64,000 nucleotides of DNA from JACKNG01 sp040220855 (GTDB lineage Bacteria > Pseudomonadota > Gammaproteobacteria > Ga0077536), in assembly GCA_040220855.1 (NCBI GenBank), contig JAVJVZ010000041.1:39079-103078 (forward strand). Direction: 5' to 3'. Of this stretch, positions 35,115-44,156 are shown one piece after another (position 1 is the first letter of the stretch; the number at the start of each line of letters is the position of its first letter). The notes under the pieces are model-generated. The model made no database searches. It was not told the origin of the DNA and saw only the letters and a list, made by a program, of their open reading frames with translations. The position numbers were made by a program, and so were the translations under genes.

Positions 35115-36413
35115 TCAGACGACCAGGCCGATGAGGTCGATGGCAACCTTGCAGCCGGGAACGAGCAGCGGCTTCGACACGCGCACGGTGGTACTCGCCG
35201 GCGGCTCGCTCGGGAAGGCTTTGCCCCACGCGGCGAACGAGGTGAAGAACTCGGAGAAATCCGCGTAGAAGCCGCGCCGCCGGACGAGATGCTCGGCGCG
35301 GGTGCCCGCGGCACGGCAGATGGCTTCGACGTTGCGCACGATGTAGTTCACCTGCGCCACCGATTCCGAGCCGTAGTAGGGAAACGCGGGGTTGAGGCGG
35401 GCCTCGGGCGCGACGCCGGTGACGAAGTCGGTCGCCATCTGCTGTGAGAAGAAGAGCAGCGGCCCCGCCTGCACGGCCTGCGGTTCGTGCGCGAGCGGCG
35501 TGGGCGCATCCGCGGTGCAGATGGTGCGCCGTACGTCCCCGCGGGCCGGCAGGTAAGCGATGAGATTGATGGCGACGCGCGCGCCGGGAATACCGAGATC
35601 CTTCACCGGCACCGTGCAGCGGGCCGGCGGATTATCGGGGAAGAACTCACGCCAGACCTCGTCGACGCGAAAGAAATCCGCGAGGTCGGTCAGGTAGACC
35701 TCCGCCTTGACGACGTCGGCGAGTCCGGCCCCGCCGGCGTCGAGGATGGCGCGCAGGCGCTCGAGGATGTAGGCAGTCTGTAAGCGTGCGCGCTCGCCGT
35801 AATAGGGGAACTCGGGGGTGGTATCGGCCTCGGGCGCGATGGCGTTGTGCCAGTCGGTCGCGGTGAGGCACGCCGTGCACAGCCATTGACCTGAGCGCAC
35901 GCCGTAACGGCCGGCGGGCAGTGCGCCGTCGAGCGCGGCCGGCACCGGCGGCGCAAGTCCGGGCGGATCGAGGACCTCGACGCGTTGGCCCGCCGGAGGC
36001 ACGATTGCCATGAGGTCGATCTCGGTGAGACATCCGGGAATCGGCAACTCCTCCACCACGAGCGTGGCGTGGGGCGGCGCGGTGCCGCCGAAACGCGCCT
36101 GCAGCACCCGCTCGGTACCGTTCAGGTCGCGCGCGTCGGTCAGGTAGTTGGTGAACGCGACGACGTGCTCGAGACGGCCGCCGGCCGCCTCGAGCAGCGC
36201 CTCCACGGTATCGCAGACGAAAGCCGTCTGGCGCTCGATGTCGGAACCGTGATGGGGAAAGCGGCGATCGATGGTCGCCTCGCGCGGCGTGCCGGTGTTC
36301 AAGTCGGACGCAAGCTGACCGGAGACGAACAGGAATGGTCCGGCCTTGACCAGTGGCGAATACGCGACGCGCGGGCGCGGCAGCCCCGGCGCAAAGACGG
36401 CTTCCTTGTGCAT
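35115..36413 (-). CDS. Triple Rid-domain (RidA/YjgF/UK114-type) fusion protein
   Basis: A 432-residue protein made of three consecutive Rid domains of about 140 residues each. Each has the opening VKAGPFLFVSGQLA-type strand, a middle helix before a TNYLTD/EVYLTD/RGFYAD segment, and the closing EIDLMAIV / AINLIAYL / AIDLIGLV strand. Single-domain RidA proteins form trimers that hydrolyse reactive enamines and imines, using an arginine in a PARS-type motif. Here the motif reads PPHAT in domain 1, PPARC in domain 2 and PPAST in domain 3, so only the middle domain keeps the arginine. The chain could fold as a covalent pseudo-trimer with a reduced number of active sites. Confidence 0.88.
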   Translation of the reverse strand: MHKEAVFAPGLPRPRVAYSPLVKAGPFLFVSGQLASDLNTGTPREATIDRRFPHHGSDIERQTAFVCDTVEALLEAAGGRLEHVVAFTNYLTDARDLNGTERVLQARFGGTAPPHATLVVEELPIPGCLTEIDLMAIVPPAGQRVEVLDPPGLAPPVPAALDGALPAGRYGVRSGQWLCTACLTATDWHNAIAPEADTTPEFPYYGERARLQTAYILERLRAILDAGGAGLADVVKAEVYLTDLADFFRVDEVWREFFPDNPPARCTVPVKDLGIPGARVAINLIAYLPARGDVRRTICTADAPTPLAHEPQAVQAGPLLFFSQQMATDFVTGVAPEARLNPAFPYYGSESVAQVNYIVRNVEAICRAAGTRAEHLVRRRGFYADFSEFFTSFAAWGKAFPSEPPASTTVRVSKPLLVPGCKVAIDLIGLVV

Positions 36414-36554
36414 CGAACAGCTCCTCGATGGTACCGGGTGCCGCTCATGGTACACCTGTCGACGGCGCCGGCTGCGCGCGCGACCGGCGATGCACCGGCT
36501 TGTCAGGAACGGCCGTGCTCGCCCATCCCGGCGCGCACGGCCGGTCGGCCCCGG

Positions 36555-37097
36555 CTACCAGCGCAGCATCCGTCGCACGATGCCGTCGTTGCGGAAGGCG
36601 TGGTACAGCGCGCCGCTGATGTGGACGGCAACCACGCCGAGCAGCGCCCAGGCCGTCCACAGGTGGATGTTGGAGTAGAACTCGTTGAGATCCTCGTCGG
36701 GCGCGGCGATGCGCGGCAAATCGACCAGCCACCACAGTGTGGTATCCCAACGGGTGTGCGCCGAGGACAGGTAACCGCTCGCGCAGACCGCGACGATCAG
36801 CAGGTAGAGCAGCAGGTGATCGAGCAGCGCGAGCTTGTGCATCCAGGGCGTCATCGACGCCGAGCGGATAGCCGTGGGCGGATGCTTGAGGCGCACGTAC
36901 AGGATCACACCCAGAACGAACACCAGCGTGATCCCGATATTCTTGTGCAGCTGGAACGGGAACGCGCGGAAACGCAGTTCGGCCGACGGCAGCGGCAGGC
37001 CCAGCATCCACCAGCTGGAGATGAACAGGAAGAAGATCGAGACGGCCAGGATCCCGTGCAGTATCACCGCGGTGCGGCTGTAACCTCCTCGTTGCAT
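36555..37097 (-). CDS. Cytochrome b561 family protein
   Basis: A 180-residue four-helix membrane protein (ATG at 37097, ribosome site GGGAG). Candidate haem-ligand histidines lie in each region: H14 in VILHGILAVS, HKNIG in helix 2, LLDHLLLYLL in helix 3 and VHISGALYHAF in helix 4. Bacterial b561 proteins pass electrons between quinone and periplasmic acceptors such as superoxide, or serve Ni-Fe hydrogenase-like partners. Most likely co-transcribed with the membrane protein gene upstream (61-bp gap). Confidence 0.9.
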   Translation of the reverse strand: MQRGGYSRTAVILHGILAVSIFFLFISSWWMLGLPLPSAELRFRAFPFQLHKNIGITLVFVLGVILYVRLKHPPTAIRSASMTPWMHKLALLDHLLLYLLIVAVCASGYLSSAHTRWDTTLWWLVDLPRIAAPDEDLNEFYSNIHLWTAWALLGVVAVHISGALYHAFRNDGIVRRMLRW

Positions 37098-37158
37098 GGG
37101 GTCTCCCGTCAGCGCCCTGCGTCGCCGGGCGTGCACCGCGATGCGTGCCGGGCGGTCT

Positions 37159-37725
37159 TCACCGCGACGCCTCGCTGTCACGGCCCGCGATCGCAGCAGC
37201 CGTCATCATGAGATGGATCAGGAACCACAACAGAACCTGCCACAGGTAGACATCGCGGAGGATCGGCCCGGTGTTGACGACCGCAGCGAATTGCAGGGCG
37301 TCGACCCCGGCGAGGCCGCCGAATACGAGCACCGCTGCGAGCGACGCCGATGGGCTGTAGTTCACGAGCGCACCACCGATGATGATCGAGACGAAACCGA
37401 GGGTCATTCCGGTGAGCGCGAGCACGATCTGTGCGCGCGGGAACCACGCCGGTGACGACAGCGCAATACCGGCAACGTGCGCCACCATGTACTCGCATTC
37501 CGCGCGGCTCAGTCCCTCCTCTTCGAGTTCCTCCGCCGGGCAGTCGGCGGGTGGCATGACGCCATCGGCCGGCATCGCCGCTGTCACCACGTATTGCTTC
37601 ATCACCTCGTTGGCGTGCAGTGCCGTGAGGAACACGCCGAGCACGACGGCGATCGCGCCGAGTGCGCTCGCCCACCCCGGCGTGTCCAAAATCGTTGCTG
37701 CGATGTCGCTGGAAGCGCGTGACAT
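37159..37725 (-). CDS. Four-helix membrane protein of unknown function
   Basis: A 188-residue integral membrane protein with a ribosome site (GAGGA). Helices are at about 19-40 (SALGAIAVVLGVFLTAL), 93-117, 127-146 and 160-180. The loop after helix 1 has two cysteines and a cluster of acids (PPADCPAEELEEEGLSRAEC), probably periplasmic. No family recognised. Its place in front of the cytochrome b561 gene suggests a partner subunit in electron transfer. Confidence 0.7.
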   Translation of the reverse strand: MSRASSDIAATILDTPGWASALGAIAVVLGVFLTALHANEVMKQYVVTAAMPADGVMPPADCPAEELEEEGLSRAECEYMVAHVAGIALSSPAWFPRAQIVLALTGMTLGFVSIIIGGALVNYSPSASLAAVLVFGGLAGVDALQFAAVVNTGPILRDVYLWQVLLWFLIHLMMTAAAIAGRDSEASR

Positions 37726-38022
37726 GGTTCCTCGGTACGCGTTGATCGCGGCATCGATGCACGCGATCCGCGGTCAGATGATTCCGCACTCATGGTAGTA
37801 CGCGCCGAATGACGCTTCAAACGGGACCCCGTGGCGCGCGAGCGTCGTGCGCGTGCCCATTTGCAGTCTGTTAGATCACGCCGGCGCTGCCACGGCTCTC
37901 GGTACCGCAGGATGGCACGTCCGCCATGCCGGTGGTCGCCGGCCTGCGCACCAAGGCGAGTGTCCCACCTTGTCTGCGCGGCCAATGGCCGCGGACCGCG
38001 TCGTGCAGTAAGCTCTCGGCCC

Positions 38023-38478
38023 ATGGAACAACCGACCGTCCGCCAGGCCGTGCTCGACGATCTCGAGCTCCTCACCCCGCTCTTCGACGCCTACCGCCAT
38101 TTCTATGGGCAGCCGCATGACCGCGAGACTGCCGAGGACTTCCTGCGCGCGCGGCTCGCACAGGGTGATTCCGTGATTTTCCTCGCCCACGATGCGGACC
38201 TCGGCGTCGGCTTCGTGCAGCTCTACCCGCTGTTCTCGTCGGTCGCAGCAGCCCGTACGTTCGTGCTCAACGATCTCTTCGTCCTCGAGCAGGCACGACG
38301 CCGCGGCATCGCCAGTCGCCTGCTCGACGCCGCCATCGATTATGCCAACCGCGTCGGCGCAGTACGGCTCACGCTTTCGACCGCGGCTGACAACGCCGCG
38401 GCAAGAGCGCTCTACGAGGCCGAAGGCTGGCAGTGCGACGACGCCTTCGCGGTCTATCACTTCTCGTTGTCGGGCTGA
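38023..38478 (+). CDS. GNAT family N-acetyltransferase
   Basis: A 151-residue GNAT enzyme. The start TVRQAVLDDLELLTPLFDAYRHFYG is usual for the fold. The acetyl-CoA loop is in LNDLFVLEQARRRGIASRLLDAAIDYA, with RRRGIA as the R/Q-x-x-G-x-G/A motif. Motif B is NAAARALYEAEGW. It resembles small-molecule or amino-acid acetyltransferases; the substrate is unknown. No ribosome site is visible, but the domain begins right at the chosen ATG. Confidence 0.9.
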   Translation: MEQPTVRQAVLDDLELLTPLFDAYRHFYGQPHDRETAEDFLRARLAQGDSVIFLAHDADLGVGFVQLYPLFSSVAAARTFVLNDLFVLEQARRRGIASRLLDAAIDYANRVGAVRLTLSTAADNAAARALYEAEGWQCDDAFAVYHFSLSG

Positions 38479-38517
38479 GCGCGCCCCTACGCGTCGGTAC
38501 GGGGCGCCACGGTCGCC

Positions 38518-39999
38518 TCAGGCGGGCCTTCGCAAGCGTGTGGACAGCATGAGCGCGAGCAGCACGAGCGCCACCGTCAACACCACGAGCCCGGCGGCGT
38601 AGCCGAACAGGCGCCGTTCATGCCGCGCGAGCATCGCGTCGAGCTGCAGCATGCTCGCACCGACGTCCTCGGACGTCACCAGTTCGCCGATTGCGTGCAC
38701 CAGCCCCTGTGTCTGGTCGGTGAGCCGGATGGTGGTCTCGGCCAACGCCTGTGCCTGCGCCAGGGTGAACTCGTCGCCGCCCTCTTCGCCGCGAATCTGC
38801 GCGACGAGCCGCAGCGTCTCGCGACTGCCGTCCGCGGTCCGCGCGAGCTGTTCGGCCAGCGGCAGCAGCTCGCGACCCGAGCGGGAGAGCAGACCGGCGA
38901 ACGCCTCGCGCTCGCGGGCAAGCAGCAGGCCGAATTGTTCCAACGTAGCCTGCCGCTCGAGCCCGACCGCGGCGACCAGCTGTCCGATCGCCGCGCTACG
39001 CTCGTCGGCAACGCGCTCCGAAAGTGTTGCCATGGCTGCAGCGAGCCCTTCGGCGCTTTGCGCGTAGCGCTCGAGGTCGGTGAGCACCGTCTGCACCTCG
39101 GGCAGCTTGACGGCGTTGTAGACGAGCGCTTCGGCCTGCCATTCGAGCAACAGCGGCATGTGATTGATGAGAAAGATGCCGCGCTCGGCGACGCGCCGCA
39201 GCTCGTGAAGTTCCTCTTTTGCCTCGACCACCGGCGCCAGCAACCCGCCTGCCGCGACGTGCTCCTCGTAGCGACGTCGCTGCGCCGAGTCGCCGAGGTC
39301 GGCAAATCGCGTGAACGCGACATAGCGCCGGTCCGGGTGTGCGTCGCGCCACTGCGCCACCAGCGCGTGCACGAGATCGATTGCCTCTCGTGGCAGCACG
39401 CGCGCCGCCAGCAAGTCGATCTGTCCGTCCAGCCGGTGCAGCGCCTCGACCATGCGCGCGCGTGCCGCGGGGGTTGCCCAGGTAGCGAAACCCTCACCAC
39501 GCCACACCAGCAGCTGCAAGCGCACCATGACCAGCAGGTCGCGCAGCACGCGCAATGGATCGGGCTCGGTGACGACCGTCACCGCGGCGGTGACGTAAAT
39601 CACCTTGGTCTGGCGGAAGGCCGCACGTGCCTTCGGGTCCGGCGCGTGATCGGCGCCCCAGTCGGCGGCTTCGCTGAGACCTTCGAGATAACGATCGGCG
39701 AAGGCCAGCAGTTCGCTCTGCAGCAGGTCCACCGTGATGGGCCGCGACGGGCTGCTTTCGCCACCCACGCCGGGCAGGGCCTCCGCTGGCAGCGCGATGA
39801 CGGGCGCGCCCCCCGCGTCTGCGACCCGGTCTACCGCCGCGGCACTCCCCGTACCTCGTTGCTGCCGGGAATCCGCCGGCGGCAGGACCACGCAGGCCTG
39901 CAGTACGACGACGGTCGCGATGATGAGCCGCCTGCCGACGCGCCGCCCGCATTGACGGCCCCACCCGACGCCGCGCCCATCCCGCGGAAGGCGCTGCAC
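38518..39999 (-). CDS. Envelope lipoprotein with helical domain and C-terminal membrane segment
   Basis: A product of roughly 493 residues. A GTG at 39999 is the most likely start; another start at 40128 would overlap the upstream gene. A signal peptide ends in the lipobox LQAC. The body is almost entirely helical, with long stretches such as EALVYNAVKLPEVQTVLTDLERYAQSAEGL and heptad-like LSERVADERSAAIGQLVAAVG. One hydrophobic segment (GYAAGLVVLTVALVLLALMLS) is close to the C-terminus. The helical part resembles chemoreceptor- or tethering-type coiled coils. No family recognised. It is 46 bp downstream of the DUF900 gene and likely in its operon. Confidence 0.7.
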   Translation of the reverse strand: MQRLPRDGRGVGWGRQCGRRVGRRLIIATVVVLQACVVLPPADSRQQRGTGSAAAVDRVADAGGAPVIALPAEALPGVGGESSPSRPITVDLLQSELLAFADRYLEGLSEAADWGADHAPDPKARAAFRQTKVIYVTAAVTVVTEPDPLRVLRDLLVMVRLQLLVWRGEGFATWATPAARARMVEALHRLDGQIDLLAARVLPREAIDLVHALVAQWRDAHPDRRYVAFTRFADLGDSAQRRRYEEHVAAGGLLAPVVEAKEELHELRRVAERGIFLINHMPLLLEWQAEALVYNAVKLPEVQTVLTDLERYAQSAEGLAAAMATLSERVADERSAAIGQLVAAVGLERQATLEQFGLLLAREREAFAGLLSRSGRELLPLAEQLARTADGSRETLRLVAQIRGEEGGDEFTLAQAQALAETTIRLTDQTQGLVHAIGELVTSEDVGASMLQLDAMLARHERRLFGYAAGLVVLTVALVLLALMLSTRLRRPA

Positions 40000-40045
40000 G
40001 GTACCGGCGACCCGCGAGGCGAGCAAGATCGCCGGTCGTACCACT

Positions 40046-41458
40046 TCAGGGCGCCGTCGCGGTACCGTTCGCGCCGCTGCCTGCGGCAGCCGGCTTGAAT
40101 ATCGGGTTGGCAGACGCCAGCGCGGCATCGAAGCGCGCCAGGTAATCAGACGGAAAACGCCAGACCGGCGAACCTTCGGTCCGCACGAGGCCGCGCGCCT
40201 CTGGATCGAGCCCGTAACGCAAGGCCATCAACACGTCACTGCTCACCCAGGGGCTCTTGCGGAAATAGGCGTGGCCGTTCCCGGCGTCGAAATTGGCGGC
40301 CCCGGAGACATCGATGAAGGCGAGCCGGTCCTCCCGCGCAGCGAACTCGCGCATGCGCACGTCGAGGGTGCCGGGCAGCACCTCGCCGAGCCGGCGATGC
40401 GCGAACACGCGTTCTGATATGTGCAAGGCCTTGTCCGCGGGCGAGACGTAGAGATTGAGATCTTCCTGCACGCGCAGCAGTCCGTCGAGGACGTAGCTCG
40501 CGAAGGTTCCGGTATCGACATCCGAACCGACCAGCACCACGCGCCCCAGCCTGGTCGCGCTGCGAATTTCGTCGTCGCTGCTCTGCTTGTGGATGAGGGC
40601 AAGTTCGTACAGCGTATTTAGAACGACCCGGGTACCCGCGCTGTAGCCGACGATGTTGATGCGCTCGGCGCTGCTCTCGCGCGCCAGGAAATCGATCAAT
40701 TTGCGCAGGCCCCAGGCGGAGACGCGCGCCGTTTCGATGTCCTTCATGTAAGCGAGCCGCGCCGGTGTCGATGGCCACGAAAAGGCGACGAACGCGCCCT
40801 CGTTGCCAAGGAAGTGCCACAGTTCCGAGGCCACCAGCAGCGGATTCTCGAAATTGACCTTGTAACCGTGGACATAGACGAAGATCTCCTTCACGGTCGA
40901 ACGCGCCAGACGACGCTCGATCTCGTCGAGAAAGCGGCGACTGAGCGTCTCGTCCGCCGCGGCGAGTTCCTCTGGCGGCGTGAAGATCGAGAGGCTGTCT
41001 GGTAGAACGCCGAATTCGGAGACCTCGCGTACCTCGAGCGGGAATGCACCCGGACGATTCTTGAGCAGCGAGATCTGGCGCGCCTCGTCCCAGGTGATGT
41101 CGGTATCACCGAAGGCGATACGGGCGGCCCCCGCTCGCAGCAGGTAGCCGCGCTCACCCGAGTAGAAACGCTCGTCGCTGCCAGGCCCTACGGGCGCGCG
41201 GTTGGTGACGTACAGCATGTCGAGCAACGCCGTGTCACGGTTCGCGAGCGCGTCGTCGGCACGGGTGGCGGCATCGCCGAACGGTGCTGCACCTTCTCCG
41301 TAGGCGGCTGGCGCCGGCATCAGGTCGAGCGTTCGCGGGCCACCCCGCGCGCAGCCTGCTGTCGCCAGCACGCAGATGAGCAGGCCCGGCAACGCAGCGC
41401 GCAAGTGGCCCATCGGCGAATACCGGCGGGCGCGTGCCTTCCTCTGGTACGAATGCAT
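40046..41458 (-). CDS. DUF900-type alpha/beta-hydrolase lipoprotein
   Basis: A protein of about 470 residues. A lipoprotein signal (LPGLLICVLATAGC) anchors it in the envelope. The hydrolase core matches DUF900: LLDMLYVTNRAP at the start, IFVYVHGYKVNFENPL (oxyanion region), FSWPSTPARLAYMKDIETA, and the nucleophile elbow INIVGYSAGTRV (GYSAG). Its substrate is unknown; family members are thought to be lipases or esterases. Start at ATG 41458; ATG 41413 is an alternative. Confidence 0.87.
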   Translation of the reverse strand: MHSYQRKARARRYSPMGHLRAALPGLLICVLATAGCARGGPRTLDLMPAPAAYGEGAAPFGDAATRADDALANRDTALLDMLYVTNRAPVGPGSDERFYSGERGYLLRAGAARIAFGDTDITWDEARQISLLKNRPGAFPLEVREVSEFGVLPDSLSIFTPPEELAAADETLSRRFLDEIERRLARSTVKEIFVYVHGYKVNFENPLLVASELWHFLGNEGAFVAFSWPSTPARLAYMKDIETARVSAWGLRKLIDFLARESSAERINIVGYSAGTRVVLNTLYELALIHKQSSDDEIRSATRLGRVVLVGSDVDTGTFASYVLDGLLRVQEDLNLYVSPADKALHISERVFAHRRLGEVLPGTLDVRMREFAAREDRLAFIDVSGAANFDAGNGHAYFRKSPWVSSDVLMALRYGLDPEARGLVRTEGSPVWRFPSDYLARFDAALASANPIFKPAAAGSGANGTATAP

Positions 41459-41778
41459 GGTTTCGCAGCGCCTCTGGTCCATTTCCGGGGGAGCCCGGCC
41501 TTCCGGCTCCAGCCCCCCTGCCACTGCCGCACGTGATTGATCCCGCCCAGGCCGACCGGCGCGACGGGCGTCATCATCGTTGAAAACAGAGTCGATTTTC
41601 ACGAATATCCCACCGCCGCATCAAGTCTCCCGCGGCGGTCGCCGATGGCGCCGCGCCGGCAGGCAGCCCCGGCGACGTAGACAGCTTCGTGTCGAGGCGC
41701 CAATACGACTGCCCTCGGTACCGCGGCCTGCGCCGGACTGCGTGGTGCTGCAGCCTATCATCCCGTGGAATCCCTATC
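41459..41778. other. Divergent intergenic region
   Basis: About 320 bp between the DUF900 operon (minus) and the symporter fusion gene (plus); it should hold both promoters. Nothing else is seen. Confidence 0.35.
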
Positions 41779-43986
41779 GTGAGACAGCTGATCGCGGCCT
41801 ACTTCCGGCTCGGTTTCTCCAAGCGCATCCTCATCGGCCTGAGCCTGGGGCTCTTGCTCGGCCTGTTCCTCGGTGAGCCGGCCGCTGCGCTCGAACCCAT
41901 CGCCGACATCTACATCAAGTTGATGCAGATGACGGTGCTGCCCTACCTGGTCACCGCGCTGATCATCGCCTTCGGCTCGCTGTCGGGCGGCGAGGCCCGG
42001 CGCCTGCTGCGCGCGGGGGCCGCTCTGCTGCTGGTCGTGTGGTCATTCACGGTGATGGCACTGGTGCTGACGCCGTTGAGCTTTCCCTTCGTCGAAGACG
42101 CTTCGTTCTTCAGCCACTCGCTGATCGAACCGAAGCAGGCGCTCTCGCTGACGGACATCTACTTCACGTCGAATCCCTTCGCGTCCCTTTCCAACGCGGT
42201 GGTGCCGGCAGTAGTGCTGTTCAGCTGCCTGATTGGCGCAAGCCTGATCGGACTCGATGGCAAGGAGCGCCTGCTCGGCCCGCTGGGGACGTGGAACGCC
42301 GCACTCACCCGGCTCACCAAGGCGCTGGTACAACTGACCCCGTTGGGCGTGTTCGCGATCGGGGCGGTGGCCGCCGGCACCATGACCCTGGAGACCCTGC
42401 TGCGTCTCGAGGTCTACTTCATCGCGTTCGCGGCGCTTTCGCTGCTGCTCGCGTTCTGGGTTCTTCCGCTGCTGGTGACGGCGGTGACACCGTTCCGCTA
42501 CGCGGAAGTCGCCGGCATGGCACGAGACGCCCTGCTGACGGCATTCGTGACCAACAATGCCTTCATCGTGTTGCCGATTCTCGTCGAACGCGCCAAGGAA
42601 CTGATGCAGAAGCACGGCGTGCTCGATGAGCAGGCTGATTCCGCCGCGGAAGTCATCGTTCCGGTACTGTTCAATTTTCCCAACGCAGGCAAGCTCCTGA
42701 CGTTGCTCTTCATCCCGTTCGCGGCGTGGTTGAGCGGCGCACCGCTGACGGCAGGTGAGAACGCGCAGCTGTTCGCCACCGGCATCCCGAGCTATTTCGC
42801 CAAGGCCCAGGTCGCGCTGCCTTTCCTGCTCGATCTGCTCGGCCTGCCTCATGATCTCTTTCAACTCTACGTGCCGACCACCCTCTTCACGGGCAAGTTC
42901 GACTCGATGGTGACGGCGATGAACCTGTTCGTCTTCGCCTTGCTGGGCGCGGGCACCATGGGTGGCTTCCTGGTCTTCCAGCGTGGTCGCGTGCTGCGCG
43001 CGCTGGTGCTGATCGGGGCCGGCATCGCTGGTGTCGTGATCGCCTTGCGCCTGCTGCTGGCGCTGGTTGCCGATCCGACGTACACGAAGTCCGAGGCGCT
43101 ACGCCAGATGCACAAGTCGACGCGCAACGCCGGTACCATCGTGCACCGGCGGGAAGATCCGGGGTTGCCCGGAGCGGTCGCCGCGGTCGCGCCCGATCAC
43201 CGGCAGGCGCGCCTCGCGCGCATCCGCGAACGGGGCACGCTGCGCATCGGCTACGACCCGGACAACCTGCCGTTCAGCTTCTTCAACAGCGAAGGCGTGC
43301 TCGTCGGCTACGATGTCGAAGTTGCCGAGCAGCTCGCCGCCGCCCTGGGCGTCGCGGCCGAGTTCGTGCCGGCCTCCTGGCCGGACATGCCGGGCATGCT
43401 CGCCGATGGCCACATCGACGTCATGCCGGGAACGTGGTACACACCCAACTGGTTCGGGGCCTTGCGGCTCTCGGCCCCTTACCTGGTCGGCACCGTGGGC
43501 TTCGCGACGCTCGACGCGCGCCGCCACGAGTTCGAATCGGCCGAAGCGCTGCGCAAGAGTTCCGGGCTGCGCATCGGCATCCCCCTCGATCGACGACAGG
43601 TCGAGATGAGTATCCGACACTACTTCGGCGATGCCGATGTCGAGTACGTGACGCTGGAGTTCTGGAAGCCGTTCTTCGAGGACCATCATCCGGATGTCGA
43701 TGCTTTCATGGTGCCGGCCGAGCACGCGTCGGCGTGGACGCTGCTGCACCCGCGTTACTCGGTCGTGGTGCCACAACCCGAGCCGGTTCGCATCCCGTCG
43801 GCCTTCGCCACGCCCCTGCAGGCAGAGGAGCTGCTCGCGGCGGTCGATGAATGGGTGGTGTACGCACAGGCATCGGGATTTCTGCAGCGGACTTACGATT
43901 ACTGGATTCTTGGCCAGGGCGCGACGGCCAGTGGGCGCCGCTGGTCGATCATGCGCGACGTCCTCGGCTGGGGCGGGGAAGACTGA
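41779..43986 (+). CDS. Dicarboxylate/amino acid:cation symporter fused to a periplasmic solute-binding domain
   Basis: A 735-residue fusion from a GTG at 41779. Residues 1-430 are an SLC1/DAACS-type symporter: ADIYIKLMQMTVLPYLVTALI, SNAVVPAVVLFSCLIGASLIG, FVTNNAFIVLPILVERAKEL and LYVPTTLFTGKFDSMVTAMN. The usual NMDGT motif is not evident, so it is divergent. After a last membrane helix (VLIGAGIAGVVIALRLLLALVA) the chain continues at about 480-735 as a family 3 solute-binding protein: GTLRIGYDPDNLPFSFFNSEG, then LVGYDVEVAEQLAAALGV. The added helix would place this domain in the periplasm, covalently attached. It may hand a dicarboxylate or amino acid to the transporter or act as a sensor. Confidence 0.88.
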   Translation: MRQLIAAYFRLGFSKRILIGLSLGLLLGLFLGEPAAALEPIADIYIKLMQMTVLPYLVTALIIAFGSLSGGEARRLLRAGAALLLVVWSFTVMALVLTPLSFPFVEDASFFSHSLIEPKQALSLTDIYFTSNPFASLSNAVVPAVVLFSCLIGASLIGLDGKERLLGPLGTWNAALTRLTKALVQLTPLGVFAIGAVAAGTMTLETLLRLEVYFIAFAALSLLLAFWVLPLLVTAVTPFRYAEVAGMARDALLTAFVTNNAFIVLPILVERAKELMQKHGVLDEQADSAAEVIVPVLFNFPNAGKLLTLLFIPFAAWLSGAPLTAGENAQLFATGIPSYFAKAQVALPFLLDLLGLPHDLFQLYVPTTLFTGKFDSMVTAMNLFVFALLGAGTMGGFLVFQRGRVLRALVLIGAGIAGVVIALRLLLALVADPTYTKSEALRQMHKSTRNAGTIVHRREDPGLPGAVAAVAPDHRQARLARIRERGTLRIGYDPDNLPFSFFNSEGVLVGYDVEVAEQLAAALGVAAEFVPASWPDMPGMLADGHIDVMPGTWYTPNWFGALRLSAPYLVGTVGFATLDARRHEFESAEALRKSSGLRIGIPLDRRQVEMSIRHYFGDADVEYVTLEFWKPFFEDHHPDVDAFMVPAEHASAWTLLHPRYSVVVPQPEPVRIPSAFATPLQAEELLAAVDEWVVYAQASGFLQRTYDYWILGQGATASGRRWSIMRDVLGWGGED

Positions 43987-44156
43987 CGCAGCCGTGGTGC
44001 GTCGGCGGCGTAGAGGCAGCGGTAACGCTGCCCGTATGCCCGGCACATCCGCCAACCGGGCAGGCCTCGTGATGCGCCTGCGTCGAGCGCAGGCGGCCAG
44101 GTCGGTCGGGCTTCCCGACAATATCCACGAGGCGGCAAGATGCAGGTGACACCCTC

